Positions 52,601 through 60,975 of a stretch of DNA of 64,000 nucleotides are shown piece by piece. Every line of letters begins with the position of its first letter. The stretch's first letter is position 1. The notes beneath the pieces were generated by a model. That model was not told where the DNA came from. It saw nothing but the letters and a program-made list of their open reading frames with translations, and did no database searches. The translations under genes and the position numbers were made by a program. This DNA comes from Albula goreensis (Eukaryota; Chordata; Actinopteri; Albuliformes; Albulidae), in contig CM040741.1 in the NCBI GenBank assembly GCA_022829145.1, positions 46,432,180 to 46,496,179 of the forward strand. Reading direction: 5' to 3'.

Positions 52601-55600
52601 TTTAAATGACAGAAGTCAATAACTTAAAAGTCCATCCATTCCCAGAGGGTTTCTAAATTCATATTACCTGAGAAAATAGGTGCACTGTCACAAAAATAAA
52701 TTACTGCAGTTAAAATAATTGTCTGTGAATATTCAACTACATAGAGGCTGCAAATTTTGATTCAGTTAATTCAATCAATGATTCTGATCATGTTTTATTG
52801 TTATTATTATTATTACCATAAATGGTGTACCTTCATTGCATGCTTAAAATGATAAGCAACAGCAAGTTTCGTAAGTATGTGTGAATGTATGATGTTATGA
52901 TATGAATAGACACTGAAAGGTGCGCAACGGGTCAGAAAATCGCGTAAATCCCACGTAGCACATGTCCAATTAGACCCTTTTTGTCTATTTATGGTACTGT
53001 TTTTATGCTAATGCTGGCAAGAAAGAATTTTTTTTTTTCAATTTCTCCTGATTGTATTTCCTCCCAAACTAAATCAAAATCTCATAATTATATTTTATAT
53101 TTCAGCAAAATAAATCATACAAATATTGTAGAAAGGATGAAAGTTATGCTTCATAGGAAGTTTTTCACTTTTATACTTTTTAGGCTTTTGGTTGCAGTTG
53201 GTTTGTGTTTTTCAGAAATAGGCTTTGTTTCATTTTGATGGCTGCTAATAAATGTCTGATGAATTGTTCTCGGGAATTTTCTCTGGGTTGGGCAAACAGC
53301 AAGAGCAAACTATAAGCTTTAAATTATGCCTATGGGGGAACCAATCAGTTAGAGGCCAGTTTATTTCAGACACTAAGTAGGATTCTTTGTTTTCTTTCTT
53401 AATTTGCTTTGTTTTGTTTTCAGATTTTCATTGGTGAGATCTCAATGTACATCATGAAATCCACGAGACAGGCCCTGTTAGCCCAGGAGAAAACCATTGT
53501 GACAGGAGAATGCTGCTACCTGAACCCTCTCATTAGAAGGATTATAAGGTTTATTGGTAAGTTCTGAGATACTGAGAGTAAAATCATGATCGAGAATTAT
53601 TAAGATTGACCCAACAAGAAAATTCAAGATACTACAATTAAATTATATAGGTAGAATATTTATGATTTGTCAATGAAAGATGCATCAGATGTGTGACGTT
53701 TTATAGGAGCATACTTTAATTTTCACTTTAATCGTAAAATCAAGTTCAAGATAAAATCAAAGTACATTTTCATAAAGAAGTCCATTTTGATGCAGGGGTG
53801 TCCATTCTTATTCAGTCAGGGTCTTTGTGGGGGAGGCTTTTGCTGTAGTCCACCATTAATACACCTGGCTCTGCCAATCAGTGTCTTGACTGAAGACCAC
53901 AGTAGGTTGATTTGTTGAATCAAGTATTGTATTGCTGGGCTGTCATAAATGCCTGCAGGTACAAAGGCCCTTAATCTACTCGGACAAGATTAGACTGCCC
54001 TGATTTAACATATCTAACGTGTCATATTTCCCAATATTTAGATTGTGAGATGAATCGTAAGAGGGGTGTCTAAAGAAATTTGAACATGAAATTATAATAA
54101 TGTTAACAAATTATACAATGATGTTTGATTATGAGTGATCATGCACAGAATTGTAAATGCACACATTATCGATAATTGTCTTGAACATTTTCACAAGATC
54201 CTCATCCTGTTCAAGAGCACTTGCTTTTCATTTACTTTTTAGTGAACGTTTCAGTGATACGTTTCCCCACATTCACTCATACTGTATTTCATTCTGCATT
54301 ACCACAACAATGCTAAAATTGTACATTGCATTGAGGGAAATTGTGACAGTGAGGAAAATAAAATATAATGTAAAATATTTATTTTTTACTGAAATGTAAA
54401 TAGCTTTGAAAGTCCAGCAGAACAGTACTTATACATGCCATGAGACCCCAGTTCTCATTAATATAAACCATTCACTCAACTACCTTTCTGTTTCTCATGT
54501 GAAGGGTGATGATAGCATATTCCTCCAATAATTCAGGATCTTACCATTTTTTGTATCTGTCTATTTTGACACATATATATTGTGGTTTAAAAATATCATC
54601 AGTCACTCCATTTATCAGCATTCCTTCAACGAGCACCAAGCATGTTCACTCCACTCCACAACTACAGAAAGGATGTTCATGCAATTCCTGAAGATCATGG
54701 TTTCACATTTTTCACTGCTGTATGGTTGCAGGACCTCTGTAGCTTAATGTGATTCAAATTTTTGTATGCATGTTGTCAAACTTTAGATTAAACTCAGAGA
54801 GCTAATCTTGTTTACGCATTTTTTTCTTGGTAAATATGCCTGTAGCTTTTATTATGTTTTTGAATCTTGGTGGGCAATACATAAGACACTTCTATAACTG
54901 ACCCATAATAAATGTGCTAAAATTTCCTTAATCTAAAATACCTCCAGGAATATTAATGTCAAATCGGGTGCTGACAAGTGCTGACTGAAGGCACACTTTG
55001 TCATGATGAGATTAAACCTGCCTGAAATGAAATATTCATGACAGCCACGCCTCACACCACAGAGTATGATTAATTTGTGTTTACATTTACACCTCAGTCT
55101 ACAGGGCTGGTTGGAAGCCATGACTATTAACTGGATATTGAAAGGCAGACTCATCACCATAAGTAATTATTATTTGGAATAATGACTTCTCTCTGTAGTG
55201 GTCCTTCATCATTATTCATGTCGGTGAGAGGACGCCTCATACAGGAATGTGAATCTTAATGGAAACCTTTATCTGCAATACAATGTGGAATTGACATATA
55301 CTGAAATCACAACCTGTGAAACGTTCAATTTAATCACATGCGGTAGCCACCTTTAAATTATTCAGCAGAGAATCAAGTAATCTTGTCCTCTCAGCCTTGC
55401 TATTGCAATGATATGGATCATTGTATCGAGTCATTGTAGAACAGTCTCTACACCAGAGCAAAAACTTCTGCACTAGCACACTAGCGATCAAAGAGCATTT
55501 TCTTTTGTCTGTTATTTCATGGAATTGTTCATATTTTGTGCATGTTGAGCTCCCTGGAACTGAACAATGAGATGTAATTGTGGCTATAATTCATTCTGAG

Positions 55601-58600
55601 CTGTTGCAACACCTGATGTATAGGGGCACTTTTACATGATGATTAATTTCTGGGATTATACTGCCATCTATTTCATTATCATACAGCAAATATGGCTATG
55701 AAGCATCTTCATTTGCAGACAAAGGTTTCATTGTTACATGCATAAGCAAATGAAACTATTTAGAAGCCATGGTAATTGCTACTACAATTTTAATATGATC
55801 TTAAAAATATGATCTCTATTGTGCAAGAATGTCTTATCAGAGTTGTTCCCAGTATCATTTTATATTCATAAACCAACAGGATGTGGCGATCCAACTACTT
55901 GGGAATGGATATCTGAGACTCAAATGAAATAAAGAGGATGATGCATTTTTATGTGCAACAGAATGCATACAAGAGAATGCAGAAAGATTATTTTCACCTC
56001 CTTTTAACTGGTTGGCCGAAGTCTGCCTGATCACGTTAATGATGTTTCTGTTCTCTTTGCCTGCAGGGGTCTTTGCTTTTGGGCTCTTTGCCACAGACAT
56101 CTTTGTAAATGCAGGTCAGGTTGTTACAGGGAATCTGGCCCCTTACTTTCTGAGTGTCTGCAAGCCAAATTACACAGGGACAGAATGTCGCTTCAACCAC
56201 CAGTTCATCTCAAAAGGGAACATCTGCACGGGTGACCAGGTGGTGGTGGAGAAGGCCAGGAAGTCTTTCCCATCCAAGGATGCATCTCTAAGTGTCTATT
56301 CTGCTGTTTATGTGACGGTAGGTCCTGTGCTTATTGGCTGTTCTGTTTTTAGGGAATGAAGCATGATAATTTTGAGGAAACATTAATTACATTGCAGTAA
56401 CAATCCACTTTTAAAGCAAACCTAATTAAAACCAATTCTGGCAATTAATGATGTCATGTATGTTTTAAAAAGGCCATCTCATAATCTATAATCATGTTAA
56501 CCACAGTTATTCAGTTGCATGTTGTGAAACAACATTGTGACTTCATTTGCTCTAGTACTTTCATTCAAACCATTCCATTTATTACTTAAAATGCACATTT
56601 ATCAGTGTGACCTCGAAAAATGAATACTGAAAGGCACTCAGTTGATGTTAATTCAAAAATAACAACATGTGAATAAATCACGTCCCAGCATGGAAATTTC
56701 TATAATTGAAACAACTTATCTCCCTGAAATAAAATTTAACAGATCACTAAAATCCACTTTCATCCTTTTGGCAGTGTAAGCTTCTGTTGTTTATTAAGTT
56801 ACATCTTCAAGTATGCCACTTAATTGGGTGTTCTCACTTACTGTTTAGACTAGGGAATTATATTTTCCTTTGCCTACCGTGTAAATAAATGAGTATAAAG
56901 GAAATTCACTCACACATTACAGAATTAAGATTTTTTTGTTTGCAATGTATCCACATGTCTGTCATTTTAGATGTACATCACGAGCACAATAAAGACAAAA
57001 AGCAGCAGGCTTGCGAAGCCAGTTCTCTGCTTGGGGACCCTGTGTGCGGCGTTCCTCACGGGCCTCAATCGGGTCTCAGAATACCGAAACCACTGTGCAG
57101 ATGTCATTGCAGGATTCATTTTAGGAAGCTCCATTGCCCTGTTTTTGGTAAGTAGCTTATGTTCCTAAAACAGGATAAAAATTATTATGTCTTCTTTTTG
57201 TTGAGAAACAAACAAAAAACTGTAGAACTGAAAGAGATATTTCTGTGCCTACCTTGGAGGTATGATTTACTGACCCCCAAAAGAGACATCCCAAATAAAT
57301 AAATTATTAAACTAAATTTGATCAATAAAACATCTAATCCATAGTCATTGTGCCATACTATGCTATTAAGACTTTTCATTGGGTTTGTATTTGTTAACCC
57401 AGCTAGTGCAAACCTACTGAAGTGGTAAACAAAAACATGTGTGACCATTTCTGCTGCTAATGTTTCTAAAATATACATAGCTTCATAGCTGTTGTATTTA
57501 CATTTCTGTTTTTCTTCTGTCTCATTTTAAAATTTTTACTTCAAACCAGATCGTCCAGTTGAAGTGAATCCGAATAATAAAATGTGTTTTATTATCTAAA
57601 TGTTTTATCCCTTTTTTCTTTTCTTACAAATTTGGAACAATACATTAAAGTTTTAGTCGAGTTCTGCACTTCTTCCATTCAAAGCAGAACAGGCTAGTGT
57701 GAGCACTCTAGGAATCATGTCCAGCTATGCTCTGGGCAGCAATTGTACTGAGGAACAGTTGGAGTACTTTAGAGCCAAACTACAAGTGCAGGGTGGATCA
57801 GCACAGTTATTATCACAGGATATGGTCATTGAGACTAATACAGTGATCAAATGATTACTGTATTGGAAAACATATAGTAATAATGTAAAATCAATAGACA
57901 ATAGCCATACCTAGATAACAACATTCCTAGACTAGAAACATATATGTGCTAGCATTAAAGCACTAATACAAGTGCTAACTAGAATTAACATAGTAATCAA
58001 AACCAACCACAAACAATAAATCCATTGCAATCTCAGGGTATGGGGTTTAAAGACTGATTGATGGTACACCAGAGCTGTTCCATTCATTGGCCTGAGGCAG
58101 CTAGGCTTTAAACTCAGTCTGACCTGTAAGAGGTATCCACTGAAGTGAGATGAGGAGGGGTGTGGCACGATTACGCTTGGGAAGATTGAAAACAACTCAT
58201 GCAGTAGTGTACTTTATTAGCTGCAGGGGTTTCATTGCAGAAGCAGGGAGGCCAGGGAGATGTAAATAGCAGTAGTCCGGATATGAGAGTATGAGGGCCA
58301 GGGCATAGGTATTGTGGAAGAGGCAGACTCTACAGATATTATAAGGAAGGATCTGCACACCCAATTCCCTGCCACTATATGAGAAGAGAAAGAGGGCAAT
58401 CTACTGTAGAATTACCCCATAGGCCTGTTTCAGTAGAAGTATTCTGAGTGAGCACTCCCCTTCTATCTAGGTCAAAGAGAAGGTATTGCGATGCTGAGCA
58501 CCTGGGAGGAAATGTGGAGCACATTTGACCATGTTGAGCTTTAGGCAACAGTTAGGTCACCATCCAGCTCAAGATGGCAAGCTGCAAAGAGTGAAAGCAA

Positions 58601-60341
58601 ACTATGTGAGGAAGTTATATAGAGTAGACAGTTTGAGACAATCCAGTGTGAAGAATGTGGTAATGTGTATATAATTTCTTTAGGCTTGTTAAATTATAAT
58701 AGATTTTATTTTCATATTTCACTTGGTTTCCAAATGTTTTATTTTGGGAACATGCTACTTTCTTATATGAAATTCCTAGTGTGGCATCCTGATTTTTGGA
58801 ATGTTTTGTTACCTTTGTATCTTTTAACTGGAAATAGGTATTTATTTTCAGATTATTAGTAGAAATATGATGTAAACATTGTACCACAGTGTACACACCA
58901 TAGAAGGTATTGGTGTAATGGTAATATGCAGGTGCTGTTTGCTTGCAGGGAATCTGTGTTGTTCATAACTTTAAGGGAGTCCACACAGCACCTTCCAAGC
59001 AGAAAACAGAGGAGTATCGTGGGCTTCCATTGATGACGTTTCCACGGGTGGAGAGCCCCCTGGAGACTCTGAGCGCACAGGTAAACCATCTCAGGATTTC
59101 ACACAGTTAAATCAGGGTCACTCATGGCAGGGCAGGGCAACTAATGTACATAACTTATCTACTGTCAGACTCATCTATTTGTACACCTCATGTTTGTGAA
59201 CAATACAGTACCTTTTCATCCTGTGAAAAAAATCTTGTCAAATTATGTAGTGGTCTGCGGGAAATATTGGGTAAAATTACTGTGAAAAATTGTATCATTC
59301 ATTTTTAACCTTGATTGAAATGAACAAAGAAAAATGCTGTTGGGATGAAAATATTTCAGCATGTAAAACTGGCAGTAAACAAAATGAGACTGTTGGGAAA
59401 TTTTATCTAATGGAAACCCATATTTTCCAGAAGGTGCACCTGCGTATGCCATGCAATCCCACAGGTATATACTAGAACTGCAGATGGGGACATGTGCTAG
59501 CAACACACAGCATTTCAAATATTTAATGACCTGTACCATTTTAGAGCTGAGCGGCATTGTGTGGTAGAGTTAATGGGTACCTCAGAGAACGCTTCATGGA
59601 CACAGGGAAATGTGGAGAAATTTAATGAGGGGTAATTGCATCAAGCTCAGTAAACCATCTTTGGACCTGCATTTTGTTCTTTAGCACATAAAGTGCCTCT
59701 ACCTGTACACAACATCTCTCTTATATAGAATACAGGGAATATAGTATATTCTTAGATGTATAAAGTATATTACAATTAAAACTCTATTCTGAAGGAAAAA
59801 ATGCAAGTAAATCTCTGTGTAGCTGAATAATAAGCAGTAGTCTTTATCAGGGTTTCAGAATGTTGGTACTTAATCATCATTAAACACAGGGAGTAATGGT
59901 GTATTAGTGCTCAGCATCATTTTTCTTTTCCTAATTGCCAATTACTGAGTAACCTGCATCTCAGTGATTTTGGGAAAGTACCCCACACAGCAGCAGATTT
60001 ACCAGAAGAGTCACTTTTGCAAGATGAGACAGGGAATACCCCGTTGACATACAGTACAGTTCTTCTGTATACATAAGTAATGTTATGGCTCCCCAGGAGC
60101 CAGCGAAATGCAGGCTTTGCCCCTGTTATCTGCTGCATTCTCTGACTGAATGTGTCCATTTGCCGTTTTGCAACAGTGGTGGTATCCCTTTCAGGAATCA
60201 CACTTCATACTGAGAGATTAACGTCAGCACAGTGATATTGAGGTTTGTTCCATATTGGGTAGTTTTCTTCATTATGTGGAATTTGAATTACATCTGTCTA
60301 CCTTACAGAACCATTCAGCATCGATGACAGAAGTCACATGA
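34591..60341 (+). CDS. plppr1: plppr1, phospholipid phosphatase-related protein type 1 (complete, 7 coding exons)
   Basis: Joined exons 34591-34650, 48380-48568, 53424-53556, 56067-56317, 56971-57147, 58949-59080 and 60309-60341 encode 324 residues (human PLPPR1 is 325). All introns are GT-AG, with phases 0, 0, 1, 0, 0, 0. Recognition blocks are RSYSIIPCFIFVELVIMAG, LAYYFECTDTF, EKTIVTGECCYLNPL, FATDIFVNAGQVVTG and the terminus LSAQNHSASMTEVT. Six hydrophobic segments are seen at about 11-33, 66-92, 124-146, 201-219, 226-244 and 252-276. NYT at 162-164 in the loop before TM4 is a possible N-glycosylation site. The protein belongs to the PAP2/lipid phosphate phosphatase superfamily but lacks the catalytic signature: C1 Lys/Arg are absent (about 146-151), the C2 SGH triplet is SKD (197-199), and the C3 SR...H is NR...N (244-251). 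In vertebrates it is a neuronal plasma-membrane protein linked to neurite and filopodia growth. Context ATGG with A at -3 supports the start. The orthology call is very secure. Confidence 0.97.
37697..37763 (+). repeat. Tail of a widespread fish retroposon-type repeat
   Basis: The words gggaatagactccagc, ccctgcaacccc and ataatggatagat occur in order. This resembles the common fish repeat end reading roughly GGATAGACTCCAGC, CCCGCGACCCT, GATGGATGG. CpG sites have decayed to TpG/CpA. Only the tail is recognisable, and the family is not assigned. Confidence 0.55.
38357..38390. repeat. AATA/AATC-rich low-complexity tract
   Basis: Runs of AATC, AATA and AAACA units form an A-rich tetranucleotide microsatellite. 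Confidence 0.8.
38449..38504. repeat. 28-bp tandem duplication
   Basis: The unit aattctacaatacaa...tttgagta occurs twice with a 28-bp period (starts at 38449 and 38477) and a few substitutions in the middle. Confidence 0.8.
41011..41260 (+). mobile_element. tRNA-derived SINE
   Basis: A tRNA-like head at about 41014-41085 has an A-box-like tgagtggcttgtaggat (from 41021) and a B box ggttccattcc (41068-41078). It is followed by a GC-rich body with ccatggccag (41097-41106) and repeated CCAGCCC/CCACC words. The 3' boundary is uncertain; an A-rich CACAAAAAAAGC at about 41323-41335 may mark the tail. The same family appears on the minus strand at 31.65 kb. The D-arm pairing is poor, so it is not a tRNA gene. 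Confidence 0.7.
42780..43088 (-). mobile_element. LINE reverse transcriptase C-terminal fragment (L2/Rex-like)
   Basis: The minus strand keeps an open frame of 104 codons. It contains YQAVKRTAPSYLQKIIKPHT, SLRSASSAHLVPPP, LAPSWWNDLPMEVRRAEIL and FKLKTHLFRTHL. This is the conserved extreme C-terminus of L2/CR1-group non-LTR elements in fish (APSYL, SLRS, WN-LP, FK..LKTHLF). The stretch down to about 42545 on its 3' side may be untranslated tail. The open frame suggests a younger insertion than the two other fragments in the window. The start of the frame is not the start of the protein. Confidence 0.85.
43786..43836. repeat. 24-bp tandem duplication
   Basis: tgtaaaagtgacattatt occurs at 43786 and again at 43810, followed by a partial third tgtaaaag at 43829. 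Confidence 0.75.
45002..45136 (+). other. Exon-like segment after a strong acceptor (cryptic alternative exon candidate)
   Basis: A pyrimidine-rich tract ending in cttcttttag (acceptor AG at 45000-45001) is followed by 44 codons open in phase 0, the phase left by coding exon 1, before a TAG at 45134-45136. An AATAAA lies downstream near 45375. If used, it would end the protein after TM1's first half. There is no resemblance to known PLPPR1 and an open run this long is expected by chance fairly often, so I treat it as unproven. Confidence 0.12.
47510..47575. repeat. 36-bp tandem duplication
   Basis: ccttatttacagaacta is repeated with a 36-bp period (starts at 47510 and 47546), with a divergent spacer. 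Confidence 0.8.
48380..48568 (+). CDS. plppr1: plppr1 coding exon 2 (residues 21-83)
   Basis: 189 bp from taatttcag| to |gtgagt, phase 0 at both ends. It encodes the rest of TM1 (LVIMAGTVLLAYYF), the first extracellular loop with FECTDTF...GFFCND and the PYPGAEESS motif, and most of TM2 (FIPPLILYCVVAATPTAI). The two loop cysteines (residues 36 and 49) are conserved in the family. Differences from human are few and conservative. Confidence 0.97.
48569..53423 (+). other. plppr1: plppr1 intron 3
   Basis: About 4.9 kb, GTGAGT to TTTTCAG. AT-rich unique sequence with a T-rich tract (about 48756-48774) and a (TTA)n tract at 52800-52815. No gene or recognisable transposon is seen. Confidence 0.9.
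53424..53556 (+). CDS. plppr1: plppr1 coding exon 3 (residues 84-127 plus one base)
   Basis: 133 bp from tttcag| to |gtaagt, phase 0 to 1. It encodes the end of TM2 (IFIGEISMYIM), the cytoplasmic loop KSTRQALLAQEKTIVTGECC and the start of TM3 (RRIIRFI). The last base is the first base of Gly128. Confidence 0.97.
53557..56066 (+). other. plppr1: plppr1 intron 4
   Basis: About 2.5 kb, GTAAGT to CCTGCAG, phase 1. It contains a palindromic repeat at 53.8-54.0 kb. The stretch at about 54950-55270 is comparatively rich in ATTCATG/TAAT words in unique sequence and might be a conserved element; this is not testable here. Confidence 0.9.
53793..54002. mobile_element. Palindromic MITE-like repeat
   Basis: The left end caggggtgtccattctta and the reverse complement of the right end (cagggcagtctaatcttg) match over most of their length with one indel. 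The interior includes ACACCTGG...CTGCCAATCA-like words and TTGTTGAATCAAG. This resembles a common palindromic vertebrate repeat starting CAGGGGTGTCCAATCTTAT. No target duplication is convincing. It carries no coding capacity. Confidence 0.7.
56067..56317 (+). CDS. plppr1: plppr1 coding exon 4 (residues 128-211)
   Basis: 251 bp from ctgcag| to |gtaggt, phase 1 to 0. It encodes TM3 (VFAFGLFATDIFVNAGQVV), the large extracellular loop with VCKPNYT and NICTGD, the degenerate C2 motif SFPSKD (194-199) and most of TM4. The C1 position reads GQVVTGNLAP, with neither the Lys nor the Arg of active phosphatases. Codon 199 is GAT (Asp) where I recall His in mammalian PLPPR1. Loop residues 164-173 (TGTECRFNHQ) are the most diverged part of the protein. 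Confidence 0.97.
56318..56970 (+). other. plppr1: plppr1 intron 5
   Basis: 653 bp, GTAGGT to CATTTTAG, phase 0. AT-rich with no recognisable repeat or gene. Confidence 0.92.
56971..57147 (+). CDS. plppr1: plppr1 coding exon 5 (residues 212-270)
   Basis: 177 bp from cattttag| to |gtaagt, phase 0. It encodes the end of TM4, the loop KTKSSRLAKP, TM5 (VLCLGTLCAAFLTGL), the degenerate C3 motif NRVSEYRNHCAD (244-255) and TM6 (VIAGFILGSSIALFL). Active enzymes have S-R-x5-H-x3-D. Here Ser is Asn and the catalytic His is Asn251, while Arg245 and Asp255 remain. This exon is almost invariant in vertebrate PLPPR1. Confidence 0.97.
57148..58948 (+). other. plppr1: plppr1 intron 6
   Basis: About 1.8 kb, GTAAGT to GCTTGCAG, phase 0. 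Its second half is largely a decayed LINE on the opposite strand (58.03-58.6 kb). Confidence 0.92.
58030..58600 (-). mobile_element. Decayed LINE reverse transcriptase fragment (L2/Rex-like)
   Basis: On the minus strand, sequence near 58370-58080 reads in order VQILPYNICRVCLF, ALILSYPDYCYLHLPGLPAS, AMKPLQLIKYTTA*VVFNLP and KRNRATPLLISLQWIPL. These correspond to the C-terminal domain of an L2-type reverse transcriptase (RLDYCN-LLAGLP, IKPLQLIQNAAAR, FNLPKR, TPLLISLHWLPV). An in-frame stop interrupts it, so it is inactive. Sequence up to about 58600 is probably more upstream coding region, too decayed to frame. The right and left limits are approximate. Confidence 0.85.
58949..59080 (+). CDS. 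plppr1: plppr1 coding exon 6 (residues 271-314)
   Basis: 132 bp from gcttgcag| to |gtaaac, phase 0. It encodes the end of TM6 (GICVVHNFKG) and the cytoplasmic tail ending FPRVESPLETLSAQ. The tail segment 281-294 (VHTAPSKQKTEEYR) is the more variable part, and the ESPLETLSAQ block matches mammalian PLPPR1. PLPPR1 has this short tail, unlike PLPPR3 and PLPPR4 with tails of several hundred residues. Confidence 0.97.
59081..60308 (+). other. plppr1: plppr1 intron 7
   Basis: About 1.2 kb, GTAAAC to CCTTACAG, phase 0. No gene or recognisable repeat is seen. Open frames of up to about 104 codons on the minus strand look like chance. Confidence 0.92.
60309..60341 (+). CDS. plppr1: plppr1 coding exon 7 (residues 315-324 and stop)
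   Basis: It encodes NHSASMTEVT followed by TGA, the same C-terminus as mammalian PLPPR1. The final Thr means the tail does not fit a class I PDZ ligand, which needs a hydrophobic last residue. Confidence 0.96.
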   Translation, partial: NHSASMTEVT

Positions 60342-60869
60342 CTAAGAGGCCAACACAGAGTCACTTTTGCTTCACCTCAAGACTTCTAGGCACAAATGTT
60401 TTGTACTGTGTCATACTGTAAAAACGGACAGTATTATGTTGTACCTAGTTAGAAGCAAATGTTTTTTGTACATTTTGTATAAGAGAGTGCTGTAGCTAAC
60501 CCTTATTATGTCAGCTTGGAACTGTTACATGTCAGGATTCATGCATTCCTTGTCATGTTTTACATCACAAAGAAAATTCATATATAACAAGGTATTGGAA
60601 CATTGATGTTGTTGTGGTATTTGTACAAAAAAACCTTTTATTCTGTTTTCTGTAAATCTTTGACAAAGGTCATATTTTGTAATGTTTTTGTTAGCTCTAT
60701 ATAAAATGTAATACTTTGGCCAACTTTGCCTGCAATTTTTAGGAATGTTTTGGTATTGATATTTTTTCTGTAAAGAAAAGACAACACATTGTGATACATT
60801 ATTGTTGTTTTCCTTGGCCATCTTCACTTATCCTGCACTCAGCATGGAAGTTAACAATACTGAACAGGT

Positions 60870-60875
60870 AATAAA
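60870..60875 (+). terminator. plppr1: Poly(A) signal AATAAA (proximal)
   Basis: First canonical AATAAA downstream of the plppr1 stop, about 530 bases away, followed by T-rich sequence (TTGTTTTTTTA) suitable as a downstream element. Confidence 0.65.
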
Positions 60876-60950
60876 TCCCTATTTGTATATTGTTTTTTTA
60901 TTTACATTCCAATTATATATTTTTTTCTTGACTTTTGAATTTCCCCACAA

Positions 60951-60956
60951 AATAAA
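60951..60956 (+). terminator. plppr1: Poly(A) signal AATAAA (distal)
   Basis: Second AATAAA, 81 bases after the first, followed by TGTGTATTTTTGTGTT, a good GU-rich downstream element. Either or both may be used. Confidence 0.55.
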
Positions 60957-60975
60957 TTCTCTCTACCTGAATTTT

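Larger units (their letters stand above)
60342..60975 (+). other. plppr1: plppr1 3' UTR (approximate)
   Basis: A/T-rich sequence from the stop codon to just past the second poly(A) signal. No earlier AATAAA is present, so the minimal 3' UTR is about 550 bases. The actual cleavage site is unknown. Confidence 0.6.
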
